A DNA stretch of 64,000 nucleotides from Mucilaginibacter rivuli (lineage in GTDB: Bacteria; Bacteroidota; Bacteroidia; Sphingobacteriales; Sphingobacteriaceae): positions 186,001-250,000 of the forward strand of contig NZ_JAHXPQ010000001.1 of assembly GCF_019391655.1 (NCBI RefSeq). The letters are read 5' to 3'. Numbering within the stretch: position 1 is the first letter of the stretch; every line of letters begins with the position of its first letter. The notes below the pieces were generated by a model. That model did no database searches. It saw nothing but the letters and a program-made list of their open reading frames with translations, and was not told the DNA's origin. Shown in pieces: positions 42,199-52,102 of this stretch. The translations under genes were made by a program, and so were the position numbers.

Positions 42199-43836
42199 TT
42201 ATCCGATCTTTCGTTTAGTATTAATTACGTTAACTCCATTAAATCGCGCTGTTGACGAACCGTGCGATACCGCGCTTGATTGTGAAGGCTGGCCCTTACC
42301 ATCGTTGAACGAACCACCCATGCGGTAATCGCGTTCATCGCAAACGGCTACACAGCTATTCCAAAACTCTTGCGTATTGGCCTGGTAAGATACATCGTTA
42401 AGCATGCCAACAATTTTACCTTCCTTAATTTCGTAGAACATTTGTCCGCCGAACTGGAAGTTATACCGTTGCTGATCGATAGAGAACGAACCATCGCCAA
42501 TGATATAGATACCTTTAGCTACGTTTTTGATCATCTCATCAACACTCAGCGGTGTTTTACCCGGTTGCAACGATACATTAGGCATCCGCTGAAACTGTAC
42601 ATCGTTCCAGCTTTGCGCGTAGCAGCAGCCTTGAGATTCTTTCAAACCGATGATATGCGCCTGATCGCGGATGGCCTGGTAATTTACCAATACACCATCT
42701 TTAATAATATCCCATTTACCGCATTTAACACCTTCGTCATCATACCCAACAGCGCCTAACGAACCATACTGCAGTTTATCGCCAACAATGTTTACATGCT
42801 CACTGCCGAATTTGAAGTTTTTAGATTTCCATTTATCTAAGGTTAAAAAACTGGTACCTGCAAAATTTGCTTCGTACCCTAATACACGATCCAACTCAGT
42901 TGGGTGGCCTACCGATTCGTGAATGGTTAACCATAAATGCGATGGATCCAATACCAGGTCATACTTACCCGGATCAACCGATTTAGATACTACCTTTTCA
43001 CTCGCCACGCGCGACATTTGTTTGATATCCTCTAACAGATCGTAACGATTTTTATAACGGGTTACTACGCCGGTTACTTTCTCAGCATCAGACGGTGTCA
43101 TATATTCATAACCTAAACCTTTAGGAGAGCTTGAACCACGGATAGACTCAAAGCTACCGGCAGCACGGTCAACCTTGCTGATGTTAAAGTTTGGATAAAT
43201 GCGGTGAACATCCTGGTCTATGTATGAACCATCTGTCGAGGCAAAGTATTTTTGCTCGTTAATGGCAAACAAGGTAGAGTTTACAAAGCTTGCGCCCGAA
43301 GCCATGGCGATACCATTTGCATTCAGCAACAGGTCAACCTTTTCTTTAATAGGAACCTCGAAAGCGTTTTTTTCGATAGGTGTTTTCCAGCTTACCTCGC
43401 CATACCCTTTTTGCGGGGCAAGCTCAACCGGTTTACCTCCAATTTTGGCATTCGCTTTTGCCACTGCCACCGCTTTTGCGGCGGTGGCTGCCATACCTTC
43501 CTTGGTCATTTGGTTGGTAGCGGCAAAGCCCCAGCAACCATTTGCTATCACGCGGATACCCACGCCATATGATTCGCCGCTGCCAACATTTTGCACGCGG
43601 TTTTCGCGGGTAATAATGGCCTGGTTCAAATAACGGCCAATACGCACATCGGCATAGGTTGCACCCTTTGCTCTCGCGGCGGTTAAGGCGGCATCGGCCA
43701 GTTCCTTTTTAATTTTTACGTCCACGTATTCTAACGCGGCCTCCTGGTCTATCGGCTTACCCAATGATGGCAAACCCGGCAGCATCAGCGCCGTAGCGCC
43801 CACTCCTGTTAAATAAAGAAAATCTCTGCGTCTCAA
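42199..43836 (-). CDS. tldD: TldD-family metalloprotease with Tat-type signal
   Basis: A 545-residue protease. The metal motif HESVGH (His306, Glu307, His311) lies in the expected place, and the tail ends in GGSFNDGKGQP-type loops. Unlike the cytosolic E. coli enzyme it begins MRRRDFLYLTG with a hydrophobic stretch and LPSLG, a twin-arginine signal, so it probably folds in the cytosol and is exported. TldE next door has no such signal. It is 49 bp after the membrane-protein gene of the moxR operon. Confidence 0.9.
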   Translation of the reverse strand: MRRRDFLYLTGVGATALMLPGLPSLGKPIDQEAALEYVDVKIKKELADAALTAARAKGATYADVRIGRYLNQAIITRENRVQNVGSGESYGVGIRVIANGCWGFAATNQMTKEGMAATAAKAVAVAKANAKIGGKPVELAPQKGYGEVSWKTPIEKNAFEVPIKEKVDLLLNANGIAMASGASFVNSTLFAINEQKYFASTDGSYIDQDVHRIYPNFNISKVDRAAGSFESIRGSSSPKGLGYEYMTPSDAEKVTGVVTRYKNRYDLLEDIKQMSRVASEKVVSKSVDPGKYDLVLDPSHLWLTIHESVGHPTELDRVLGYEANFAGTSFLTLDKWKSKNFKFGSEHVNIVGDKLQYGSLGAVGYDDEGVKCGKWDIIKDGVLVNYQAIRDQAHIIGLKESQGCCYAQSWNDVQFQRMPNVSLQPGKTPLSVDEMIKNVAKGIYIIGDGSFSIDQQRYNFQFGGQMFYEIKEGKIVGMLNDVSYQANTQEFWNSCVAVCDERDYRMGGSFNDGKGQPSQSSAVSHGSSTARFNGVNVINTKRKIG

Positions 43837-43885
43837 GGTTTCATCCTCCTTTTGTTTATGAAGTTTAGTGTTAGTTTTTTCAACG

Positions 43886-45673
43886 TTATGCTGAACCGAA
43901 TTTAGCCTCGGCCCACAAAAAAGAACAAGCGGCCAACAACAGCAGGTAAAACCATATCTGGGAGATTGGCTTTACTATTGGTCGCTCAGTTGATGTCCGG
44001 AGGGTGTAATTTAGCAAATTTTCTTTTGTGTAACTATTTGTAACAAAAATCTTTCGCATGTTTTTAATGGTTTTCCAGTCTTTCTCACTAAAAGCATAAA
44101 AATCATTGCCATCATCACCAATATTTGCCACCGTTTGCCATCCCGGTTTAACGGGCCAAATACTCGCCGACCATAAAAATGGCATAGCCACACTTTGCAC
44201 AAACGCCGGGTTTGTTGCCGCAACACTCACCTGTCCCGGTGCTGATCCGCTTAAAACCTGCATCCTTGTTTCATGATTAACCTGTGGAAAATCATCTACC
44301 AAATTGATCGATACGGGCACAGCTGCTTTACGGGCCGCCTTACTGATCAGCAAACTCCAATAAGCCGTATAATCATTTTCATCACCGGCCAGCATCCAAC
44401 TGTAAGTGTTGTTAATGGTACTGAATATCACCTTACCCGAACCGGCAAGACAGGTGCTTACCAATGCCTTATTCCGGGCATCGCTCACCAAAATCTGTGT
44501 ACCTTCTTTATAAATTATATTTACAGGGTCAGTAACCAACTTTTCTGTTTGTATGGTTTTTCCGGATAACTGCAAAGCCGCCGCGCTTTGGGTTTGTCCC
44601 GATATACGGTTAAGCGGGAAGCTGTTTCCAAACCAAATCGCACCCTTATCCGTACTATCCGCCCGAACAATTAACCCCAAGCCCTTTTGTGTTACTTGCT
44701 GCCTTAAGGCCGATGATTCGGCGGCACTTAAACTTTGCAGCGCTAACTGATCTCCCAATATCACATCAAAATTTTGAAAGGTAGCCGCGCTCAAATTGAC
44801 CAGGTGCATTTGCGAAGCGTTGATAGCCTCGGTACTGAACTTATTTTTACTGATAGCAGTTCTGATATGTACCGCGTAACTATTAGCACTAAGCCAATTC
44901 TTCAAAAAACGGTTCTCAAAATCAGGCGAAGAGGCCAGTATTAATATCCTTACCGGTTTAACAGCAGTTACATGTATTGGCAACTGCTCACTCTCCAAAG
45001 TATCTTTATCGCTTTTCGCGATGAGGTTGTACACCGCATTCCCTTTTATTTTTGGCGTGGACCTCAATTCAAAATCGCTGTTCCCCTTTACGGTGATGGA
45101 ATCTAAAGTAACGTTCAGGCCTTTTAATATGAGTTGATATGGCTTACCGTCATCTCCATTCAAATGCCCCTGAACAGTTAGCGCCTCGCCGCTTTTTAAC
45201 TCCCTGTTCCAGTTAACCGTGGCCACTCCTGTTGGCTTTACAGCGGCGCCAAACCGCACCGGCATTTTATCTAATTGCTTTAATTCATCTGCATCTAATC
45301 CATATCCCCAAATATTCAAGCCGGTAATATCGGGATGGTTGGTTTTTATCTCCGTTAGGGTATTTAACAGAATTGCTTTGGCATATTCCTTTTTAATTGC
45401 CGCATTAGTGGTAAATATAGGTATGCCCGGGTATTGCTTTAAGCTATCTACGCTAAAACCATCGGTTAATAAAACGGCACGATGTTCATCCGGTGTTTTT
45501 TGCGTGCTTGTATAAGTAAGCGGCAACGCTATACAAGCCAGCATAGCCACAGCTACAGTAACGGCAACCATACGCCAAATCAAATGTCCCCTGTTCACGC
45601 GCATTGCCTCTTTCCAAACCGAAAAGATCAGCAGTACTAAACAAATAACGGCTACAATAATACTCCAGCTCAT
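43886..45673 (-). CDS. Large membrane protein of the moxR/BatA-type operon
   Basis: A 595-residue protein with two N-terminal helices (about 4-17 and 32-50), a long periplasm-facing region and a C-terminal helix (ISQIWFYLLLLAACSFLWAE). The middle (about 240-345) resembles a class I glutamine-amidotransferase-like fold seen in other members of such operons (RILILASSPDFENRFLKNWL). The catalytic cysteine is not seen. It overlaps the DUF4175 gene by 4 bp, so it is coupled to it. The function is unknown. Confidence 0.7.
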   Translation of the reverse strand: MSWSIIVAVICLVLLIFSVWKEAMRVNRGHLIWRMVAVTVAVAMLACIALPLTYTSTQKTPDEHRAVLLTDGFSVDSLKQYPGIPIFTTNAAIKKEYAKAILLNTLTEIKTNHPDITGLNIWGYGLDADELKQLDKMPVRFGAAVKPTGVATVNWNRELKSGEALTVQGHLNGDDGKPYQLILKGLNVTLDSITVKGNSDFELRSTPKIKGNAVYNLIAKSDKDTLESEQLPIHVTAVKPVRILILASSPDFENRFLKNWLSANSYAVHIRTAISKNKFSTEAINASQMHLVNLSAATFQNFDVILGDQLALQSLSAAESSALRQQVTQKGLGLIVRADSTDKGAIWFGNSFPLNRISGQTQSAAALQLSGKTIQTEKLVTDPVNIIYKEGTQILVSDARNKALVSTCLAGSGKVIFSTINNTYSWMLAGDENDYTAYWSLLISKAARKAAVPVSINLVDDFPQVNHETRMQVLSGSAPGQVSVAATNPAFVQSVAMPFLWSASIWPVKPGWQTVANIGDDGNDFYAFSEKDWKTIKNMRKIFVTNSYTKENLLNYTLRTSTERPIVKPISQIWFYLLLLAACSFLWAEAKFGSA

Positions 45674-47763
45674 TTGTCCAGGTTTTTATAGTATTGTTGG
45701 GATATCCCCATATCAGGCTGAGTTTGTACAGCACGCGGCATAGGTTTGGCTGTATGCAAGGTTTGTTGAATGGCCTGTTCAACCCGACCAATATCTGCTT
45801 GCTGTGCCAGCGCAGGCGCTGCCAATATTCTGCGCATTGCGCTTACCGAAGCCAGGTAAACACCCGGCTGTGCCGATGCTTTTATACTCAATTGCTGCCC
45901 CGCTAATTGTAAGGTCCTAAACTGCTGTGTGCCTATCGGCGCCTTACTTTTCAGTTGCTCCAACACGCTCACCGCGTTTTGCAGGTTAATCATCGGGTTA
46001 TCCAAAGGCTTAACAGTTGAATGCAGATCCGGCCCGATGATCTTATTCAGTTCTCCGCTCAAACGCTTTTCCATTTTTAATGGTGGTGTTTTAAAGCTGG
46101 TTTTGGCAACATACGCCCTCGACTTTTGTTGCAGATCCTTTAATAACCGCAATGCCTTATAAGCAAAGGGCAATGCTTCCTGCGGTTTATAAATACGCAG
46201 GTGCAACTCTGCGTTCCACATTTCGGTAAGGGTAGCTTTTAGCTGGTCTTTTTGTTTGGCATCAAAAAAGCCCGCATCTTCAGAGTTATCGTGTTTATCG
46301 GCATACTCATCCATTATTTTGTTCACATTATTAAAATCGGCGGGGTCGCTTAATGTGCTGCCCTCATGTTCACCAATGTTTGATTCCGATTCCTCACCTA
46401 AAAACTTGCCGTAGCGCAGTCGCAACAATTTCTGGTCTATCCCCAAATTATTGCTTCGTTTTTTAAAGGCATCCAAACTAATAGTGTCCCGTTCCTTTAA
46501 TAACTGTTCGGCATCAATGATGATCTGCCGCTCACTCCTGAAAAATTCCGGCTTAAAATCCGCGCCCGAAACCAATCCGTTCATGCTCAGCAGCGCCGCT
46601 GTATCCTGTATCGAAACCGTATAAGCATCCGTTCGGCTCTGTTGATTATGGGTATCGGTAGCCTGTATAAAAAAGTAAAGTTCATCGCCGGGTTCCATAT
46701 CCAGCTTTTTCATATCGATCAGCTTTTGCAGATCATACTTAGGCTTATGTTCGCCAAACGAAGTGTTAAATGGTATCTTGTATTCCTTAAACTTAACGGC
46801 TTCGCCTGTACCCTTGGCAACTGTTGCCATCAACAGCGCATTACTAATACCGTAATCATCGTTCAGTTGCGCCGTAATGTTTACTTGTGGCACTTCGCCA
46901 GCCTCAATATGGGTATATGGTTTTGGTGTGATGATACGTATCACCGGTGACGCATCTTTTATCACCTCCACCTGGTACAGGTCGGATAGCTTACCATCAA
47001 TATCCACCTGGTAAAAGCCGGGTTTGGTTATGATTTTTTGAGTAGTGAATACCGTATGCCCGGCATTTGCCGATAAACTGATCCGCTCGATCTCATTAAA
47101 TACTAATGCCGCCTGCTTTACCGCGATATTGGTGCTGATCTCCCATTTTACGCTGCATCCTTCTTCTACATTTAAAGTAAAGTAGCTCTGCTCCCGCACC
47201 GGTTTGCCGGTATAAGCAGGGGGAGAAATTATAAGTATGTTTTTAGCTATCTGCGGCAATACCTTTTCAGGAATTCTTTCAGCCATTGTTGGTACCGGGC
47301 TTAACGCGCTCTTTACTTTCTGTATCAATATCCCGCTTTTCGCGATGGCAAAACTTACCGCCAGCATCAGCATCAAAAATAAACCGGCTTGCCGCAAATG
47401 TTTGGTGAGTTGTTTCGGCATGCCATTTAGATCATGCAAAGCCCTTTCAACTTTAGCCAGTTGTAGCTTTTCCAGCAGGTTGAGGCTATCCTTTGGTTTC
47501 AATACCAATCCGCAACTTTCTTGCAGTTGCGGGTATTGGATATTTAGCAAGGCTGCAACTTTACTTTCGGTAATTGCCCATGGTTTCGCAACAGCTAACA
47601 ATATCAACAAGGTCACAATCAATACCGCCGACGCCCACCCCAAACCAATAACACTATAAGCCAAGGTAGCAAAAGCCAGCGCAACCAAAACATTGGCCGC
47701 AACCTCATAGGCTACCCAGCGGCTGCGTATGGTGTTTAGGTGTTGTATGCCGCTGCTATCCAT
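45670..47763 (-). CDS. DUF4175-like coiled-coil membrane protein
   Basis: A 697-residue protein with about three N-terminal hydrophobic helices and a long periplasmic part. The helical, charged second half (about 420-650) fits the DUF4175 family seen in Bacteroidota and alphaproteobacterial moxR-type operons. The start is set at ATG 47763 (MDSSGIQHLNT), 8 bp inside the BatA-like gene; a longer in-frame start at 47805 would overlap it further. Probable role in the same envelope complex as the flanking genes. Confidence 0.75.
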   Translation of the reverse strand: MDSSGIQHLNTIRSRWVAYEVAANVLVALAFATLAYSVIGLGWASAVLIVTLLILLAVAKPWAITESKVAALLNIQYPQLQESCGLVLKPKDSLNLLEKLQLAKVERALHDLNGMPKQLTKHLRQAGLFLMLMLAVSFAIAKSGILIQKVKSALSPVPTMAERIPEKVLPQIAKNILIISPPAYTGKPVREQSYFTLNVEEGCSVKWEISTNIAVKQAALVFNEIERISLSANAGHTVFTTQKIITKPGFYQVDIDGKLSDLYQVEVIKDASPVIRIITPKPYTHIEAGEVPQVNITAQLNDDYGISNALLMATVAKGTGEAVKFKEYKIPFNTSFGEHKPKYDLQKLIDMKKLDMEPGDELYFFIQATDTHNQQSRTDAYTVSIQDTAALLSMNGLVSGADFKPEFFRSERQIIIDAEQLLKERDTISLDAFKKRSNNLGIDQKLLRLRYGKFLGEESESNIGEHEGSTLSDPADFNNVNKIMDEYADKHDNSEDAGFFDAKQKDQLKATLTEMWNAELHLRIYKPQEALPFAYKALRLLKDLQQKSRAYVAKTSFKTPPLKMEKRLSGELNKIIGPDLHSTVKPLDNPMINLQNAVSVLEQLKSKAPIGTQQFRTLQLAGQQLSIKASAQPGVYLASVSAMRRILAAPALAQQADIGRVEQAIQQTLHTAKPMPRAVQTQPDMGISQQYYKNLDK

Positions 47764-49237
47764 TTGCTGTTTTAGTTTTTTGATGAGATAACCACCGTTC
47801 CGCAAAAAATGCCAGTATCAGAACCAGCCATACGTAATGCGACAGATCAATATCATCTGCCATTCCTGCCAAAGTTTGTTTACCATTATTGCTCATCACC
47901 GGCATCATTTGTTTATATGCCATTACCCGTTTATCATTTGCTGCACTTTGGGCCGAAAGCTGCTCATCACTCACCAAAGCCAGCAGCATCCTTGGGAAAT
48001 TATCATTCCATACCAGATCGCTCCACGCCGGACTAAAGCGGCTGTAAAAGCGATAAAGTTTAAATCCCTTACTTTGCTCGCTTGTTAAAACCGGTTTGCC
48101 AAATCCATCATGCCAAACTATCTGCTCATCTTTTTTCTCCGAAATGATCAATTTGTAAACCGGCACCTGCACATTGCCCAACCACGAGTTAACCACCTGC
48201 TCTTTACCCGTTTGGTACACAAATAAATTATCAGCCAATTGCGCTGCCGGTACATCAACTGGTTTCTTAGCCAGCCAGAACAACCAGGTTTGTTTTTGTT
48301 TAACCTGCAAAGCATTGGTATAATTCACCAGTTTTACGTTATGCGGTATCAATGGGGCGATGGCTTTTAAAGCCGCGTTCAAATAATTTGCATCCGGCTC
48401 ACCGTTATCAGCAACAACCGCTATTCTAAAAACCGAAGTATCGGCTATAACAGTTTGTTGCGGCTTGCTTTTCAGCGATACTGTAACTCCGCCATTGGTA
48501 ATTGCTGCATTAAACAGAGCATTGCTTTGTCCCGGTTGTACGGTATATGTTGAAAACGTAGTGCCATATTGATGGCTATCCCCCTTAACCACCCTGATGT
48601 TATTATCCTTTGTAAACCAGGCCTTCTCCAGCCATTCACTTGTTGAATCGGCAGGGCTATAAGTTTGCCACTTTAAATTGGCAATAATGGTAGGTTTGTT
48701 TCCGCCGAAGTGCTTCGCGGCATTATCTGTAAACAAATAAACAGGTAGCCTGGCGGGTGCTTTACCATTCAGCCGCGCAAGCATATCCCAATAATTGGCT
48801 GCGGTACTATCCGTAACTTTAGTAGTGTCTTTCAGTACCTCTAATAAGTTGGCTTTAGCAAAACCCGCATTAAAATAATGAAACTCATAGCCTGCCGCGG
48901 TAAGTGAGTCAACAGGCTTTTTAAACCGCGCATAGGTTTCTTTAAAGTTGTTACCGGGTATCATCACCCAGCCTTTTATTTTGCTGTTATTCGCCAAATG
49001 GCTTAAAAGTGGCATCGCCAATAGCCCGGCCAATGATACCAGGATCAGGCAGCGTAACATCAGTAACAAAATATCCAGCAACCTGAAACTCCTGCTGCTT
49101 TGCCGCGATGCCTCTCCCATCAATGCGATACTCCCCACCTTTAATGTTTTCCCCGGCGTGATATTCCACAGGTGTATCACCACCGGTATCAATACCGCCG
49201 CCACCGCTAAAAACCATATCGGATTGAGGAAATGCAT
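47756..49237 (-). CDS. BatA-domain membrane protein
   Basis: A 493-residue protein with the BatA N-terminal domain: two helices (about 5-24 and 57-79) around LWNITPGKTLKVGSIALMGE. A large periplasmic region and a C-terminal helix (YVWLVLILAFFAERWL) follow. It lacks a vWA MIDAS motif, so it is a BatA-like structural subunit. It lies between the DUF58 gene (64 bp upstream) and the DUF4175 gene (8-bp overlap). The family is part of MoxR-linked systems that work at the envelope under stress. Confidence 0.82.
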   Translation of the reverse strand: MHFLNPIWFLAVAAVLIPVVIHLWNITPGKTLKVGSIALMGEASRQSSRSFRLLDILLLMLRCLILVSLAGLLAMPLLSHLANNSKIKGWVMIPGNNFKETYARFKKPVDSLTAAGYEFHYFNAGFAKANLLEVLKDTTKVTDSTAANYWDMLARLNGKAPARLPVYLFTDNAAKHFGGNKPTIIANLKWQTYSPADSTSEWLEKAWFTKDNNIRVVKGDSHQYGTTFSTYTVQPGQSNALFNAAITNGGVTVSLKSKPQQTVIADTSVFRIAVVADNGEPDANYLNAALKAIAPLIPHNVKLVNYTNALQVKQKQTWLFWLAKKPVDVPAAQLADNLFVYQTGKEQVVNSWLGNVQVPVYKLIISEKKDEQIVWHDGFGKPVLTSEQSKGFKLYRFYSRFSPAWSDLVWNDNFPRMLLALVSDEQLSAQSAANDKRVMAYKQMMPVMSNNGKQTLAGMADDIDLSHYVWLVLILAFFAERWLSHQKTKTANG

Positions 49238-49290
49238 TATTAGTATTGCGTATTACGAATTCATTTTGTTATTTGTTAATTCTTCTTCGC

Positions 49291-49311
49291 CAGCCGTAGC
49301 TTTAGCGAAGG
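49291..49311. repeat. Dispersed repeat, family E, copy 2
   Basis: It is identical to the 21-bp unit at 9855-9875. Here it overlaps the end of the DUF58 gene and supplies its TAA stop codon. Confidence 0.7.
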
Positions 49312-50177
49312 ATGGTATTCCGCTGCACCAAAAACTCGCGCAATGCTTCGTCCAGCGGTTGCGATGTGCTTATCATTTTATAGGCAATCCGTTTGCCCAG
49401 CAATTGCATCCGTAAGGCCGAAATATGCTGATCCAGGGTTTCCTGGTATTGTTTTTTAGTTTGCGCGCTTACCTGCACCGTTTTGCCTGTCTCCAAATCT
49501 TCTAATGTGGAGTAGCCCTTAAAGTCAAAATCCAACTCATTTTGTCCCATTAAATGGAAAACAACTACTTCGTGTTTTAACGCCGTCAGCGAGTCCAGCA
49601 ATTTGCTGATCTCGCCTTCTGATTGATACATATCGGTAACAAATACCAACAGTTCCTTGCGCCCGGTTCCGGCAAATAGTTCTTTATAGTGTATGGGCTT
49701 GGTAAATGTTCCGGCGGGTTGTATTTGCTCAAGTTGATAGTATAACCGCTGCAAATGTTGTGGGTCGGGCCGCGATGGGAGCGAAAACAATTCGCCCTCT
49801 TTAAACACATACATTCCAATGGCGTCGCCCTGCAAATTGGCCAAATAAGCCAGCGAAGCTGTTAAAAATCTGGCGTAGTCTATCTTCTTTATCCCGTCAT
49901 CATCATGGTTCATTGACGCACTCGCATCCACTAAAAACCGTACCGAAATGCTCGTCTCAATTTCCGATTCGCGGATATAGTACCTGTCGCTGCGGGCAAA
50001 CATGCGCCAGTCCAGCCAACGCAGGTCATCGCCCGGCTGGTAGCTTCGGTACTGGCTAAACTCCAACCCCGGCCCCTTCACCGTGCTTTTATTAAACCCA
50101 TTCATAAAGCCATCAATAACCGTTTTTGCCAGCAGCGGCAAATCCTTAATGGTCATTAATGTTTTGGGGTCGAGCAC
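49302..50177 (-). CDS. DUF58 (vWA-like) protein
   Basis: A 291-residue soluble protein. The DUF58 signature GLEFSQYRSYQPGDDLRWLD (residues 37-56) is followed by a vWA-type metal site DASASM and later FVTDMYQSEGE. It is the usual partner of MoxR ATPases: it bridges the ATPase and membrane proteins. It sits 92 bp after moxR. The last codons and the stop overlap a dispersed repeat, so its original C terminus may have been changed. Confidence 0.93.
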   Translation of the reverse strand: MLDPKTLMTIKDLPLLAKTVIDGFMNGFNKSTVKGPGLEFSQYRSYQPGDDLRWLDWRMFARSDRYYIRESEIETSISVRFLVDASASMNHDDDGIKKIDYARFLTASLAYLANLQGDAIGMYVFKEGELFSLPSRPDPQHLQRLYYQLEQIQPAGTFTKPIHYKELFAGTGRKELLVFVTDMYQSEGEISKLLDSLTALKHEVVVFHLMGQNELDFDFKGYSTLEDLETGKTVQVSAQTKKQYQETLDQHISALRMQLLGKRIAYKMISTSQPLDEALREFLVQRNTILR

Positions 50178-50268
50178 TTTATTTTATGTAATATGTGAGA
50201 TGTTATATAAGATGGAAAAGGTAAGATGTAAAGAGACTGACAATACCTCTTACACCTTACGTCTTCCA

Positions 50269-51270
50269 TCAAACTAAAGGTCGCTGTATCAATTGTATCA
50301 ACTCTTCCGTCACTTTATCCGATGTTATTCCTTCGGCCTCGGCTTTAAAGTTGGTCAGTATCCTATGCCTTAAAACAGGGATAGCCATGGCGTGGATATC
50401 TTCCATCAGCACCGAATACCTACCTTTTAACAGGGCTCTTGCTTTGGCCGTCAATATCAGGGCCTGGCCTGCCCGCGGGCCTGCGCCCCAGCGTACCCAC
50501 TCTTTAACATAAGTAAGGGTTGTAGTATCAGGGCGTGTAGCGCGGATCAGGCTGCTTACGTATCTTATCAGGTCCTCGTTAATGGTTACCTGCCTTACCA
50601 GTGCCTGCGCCTGCTGTATCTCTTCTGCGTTGATGATGGCATTGATGGTGGCTTTCGCTGTCCCTGTGGTACGGTTCAATACTTCATATTCTTCAGCCTC
50701 GGTAGGGTAGCCAATTTTTATCAGGAGTAAAAACCTGTCGAGCTGCGCTTCGGGCAATGGGTAGGTTCCGGCTTGCTCTATCGGGTTTTGGGTGGCCAGG
50801 ATAAAGAAGGGTTTATCCAGCGGGTACGTTTGCCCGCCATAAGTAACCTCAAACTCCTGCATCGCTTCTAACAAGGCCGATTGTGTTTTCGGCGGCGTAC
50901 GGTTAATCTCATCAGCCAAAATAATATTCGCGAAAAGCGGGCCTTTATTGAATTTGAAAAAGCGCTTGCCGGTTACGTGGTCCTCTTCCAAAATTTCGGT
51001 GCCTACAATATCGGTCGGCATCAAATCCGGTGTAAACTGGATACGCCTGAATGATAGGTGCAGGGCCTGCGACATGGTTTTAACGATGAGGGTTTTTGCC
51101 AGCCCCGGTACGCCTTCCAACAGGCAATGGCCGCCGGCTAAAAAGGCAACCAGCAGTTCGTCCAGTATTTCATCCTGGCCAACAATTACCTTTTGTATTT
51201 CCTTTTTTAACGATGGTAATTTCGCCAATAAGGTTTTAATATCTTGTTCTGTCAGTTGTGTTGAGGTCAT
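50269..51270 (-). CDS. MoxR-family AAA+ ATPase
   Basis: A 333-residue chaperone-like ATPase. Walker A is LEGVPGLAKT (residues 51-60), Walker B is ANIILADEINRTPPK, sensor 1 is FILATQNPIEQAG. The start is ATG 51270 (MTSTQLTEQD); ten extra in-frame codons upstream look unlikely to be coding. It is the first gene of the leftward run MoxR, DUF58, BatA-like, DUF4175, membrane protein, TldD, TldE. It probably activates or assembles the membrane complex encoded next to it. Confidence 0.95.
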   Translation of the reverse strand: MTSTQLTEQDIKTLLAKLPSLKKEIQKVIVGQDEILDELLVAFLAGGHCLLEGVPGLAKTLIVKTMSQALHLSFRRIQFTPDLMPTDIVGTEILEEDHVTGKRFFKFNKGPLFANIILADEINRTPPKTQSALLEAMQEFEVTYGGQTYPLDKPFFILATQNPIEQAGTYPLPEAQLDRFLLLIKIGYPTEAEEYEVLNRTTGTAKATINAIINAEEIQQAQALVRQVTINEDLIRYVSSLIRATRPDTTTLTYVKEWVRWGAGPRAGQALILTAKARALLKGRYSVLMEDIHAMAIPVLRHRILTNFKAEAEGITSDKVTEELIQLIQRPLV

Positions 51271-51433
51271 TAATTTTGTGATAGTAAAATTTGAAAACAC
51301 AATATATACTGCTTTAGCTTAGTAAGCAATATTTTATTAAGTTTTGCAGTAAAGTATCCAAATATTTACAAGATAGTCACAAATTATCGGATTTTGCTTA
51401 AAATATTGTACTACTTTAGTTGTTTAACATTAC

Positions 51434-52057
51434 ATGGCCATTAGCACAAAGTTTACATTTACCCGCCTAAGCTACCATAGCGGCGATTGGGATACCGACC
51501 AGCGCATGCCTGTAAACGTGCTTAACTCGCTTTTAGAATATACCACCATCCCTTTCGATCCCAAAGAAAAAGTGATCGCTTTGGATAGCAACGATATTTT
51601 CAGCGCGCCGTTTTGTTATCTCAGCGGCCACAAGCTGGTGCAGTTTGATATGCAAGAGCGCGCCAACTTTAAAAAATATGTACAAAACGGGGGCTTTGTT
51701 TTTGTGGATGATTGCAACCATGATATCGATGGGCTGTTCGCCAAATCGTTCGAAGCACAAATGGATGCCTTGTTTGGGCCGAAGAGTTTAAGGAAGATAC
51801 CCAATACGCACCCCATTTACAGTTCGTTTTTTAAGTTCGATAAACCGCCAAACACTGCTTTTGAGCTTAACGGCTGGGGCGACGATCTTATTCACGATTA
51901 CCTGAAAGCTTATGAAGTGAACGGCCGCATAGCGGTATTATACAGTAATAAGGATTATGGCTGTGAGTGGGATTATGACTTTAGGAATAAACGCTTTTTA
52001 GCGGAAGATAACACCAGGTTTGCGGTAAATATTGTAGTGTATGCCATGGGGAGCTGA
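51434..52057 (+). CDS. DUF4159 family protein
   Basis: A 207-residue protein with the glutamine-amidotransferase-like core of DUF4159 (FVFVDDCNHDIDGLF, then IRKIPN-type SLRKIPNTHPIYSSF). The family normally occurs with MoxR, DUF58 and BatA genes, and here it diverges from that operon (163 bp between starts). No signal peptide in this version, though most carry one. The exact role is unknown. Confidence 0.85.
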   Translation: MAISTKFTFTRLSYHSGDWDTDQRMPVNVLNSLLEYTTIPFDPKEKVIALDSNDIFSAPFCYLSGHKLVQFDMQERANFKKYVQNGGFVFVDDCNHDIDGLFAKSFEAQMDALFGPKSLRKIPNTHPIYSSFFKFDKPPNTAFELNGWGDDLIHDYLKAYEVNGRIAVLYSNKDYGCEWDYDFRNKRFLAEDNTRFAVNIVVYAMGS

Positions 52058-52102
52058 TAATTAAATGCGGCCACCACTAAAATGACAGCCGCATTTCGGT
52101 TT

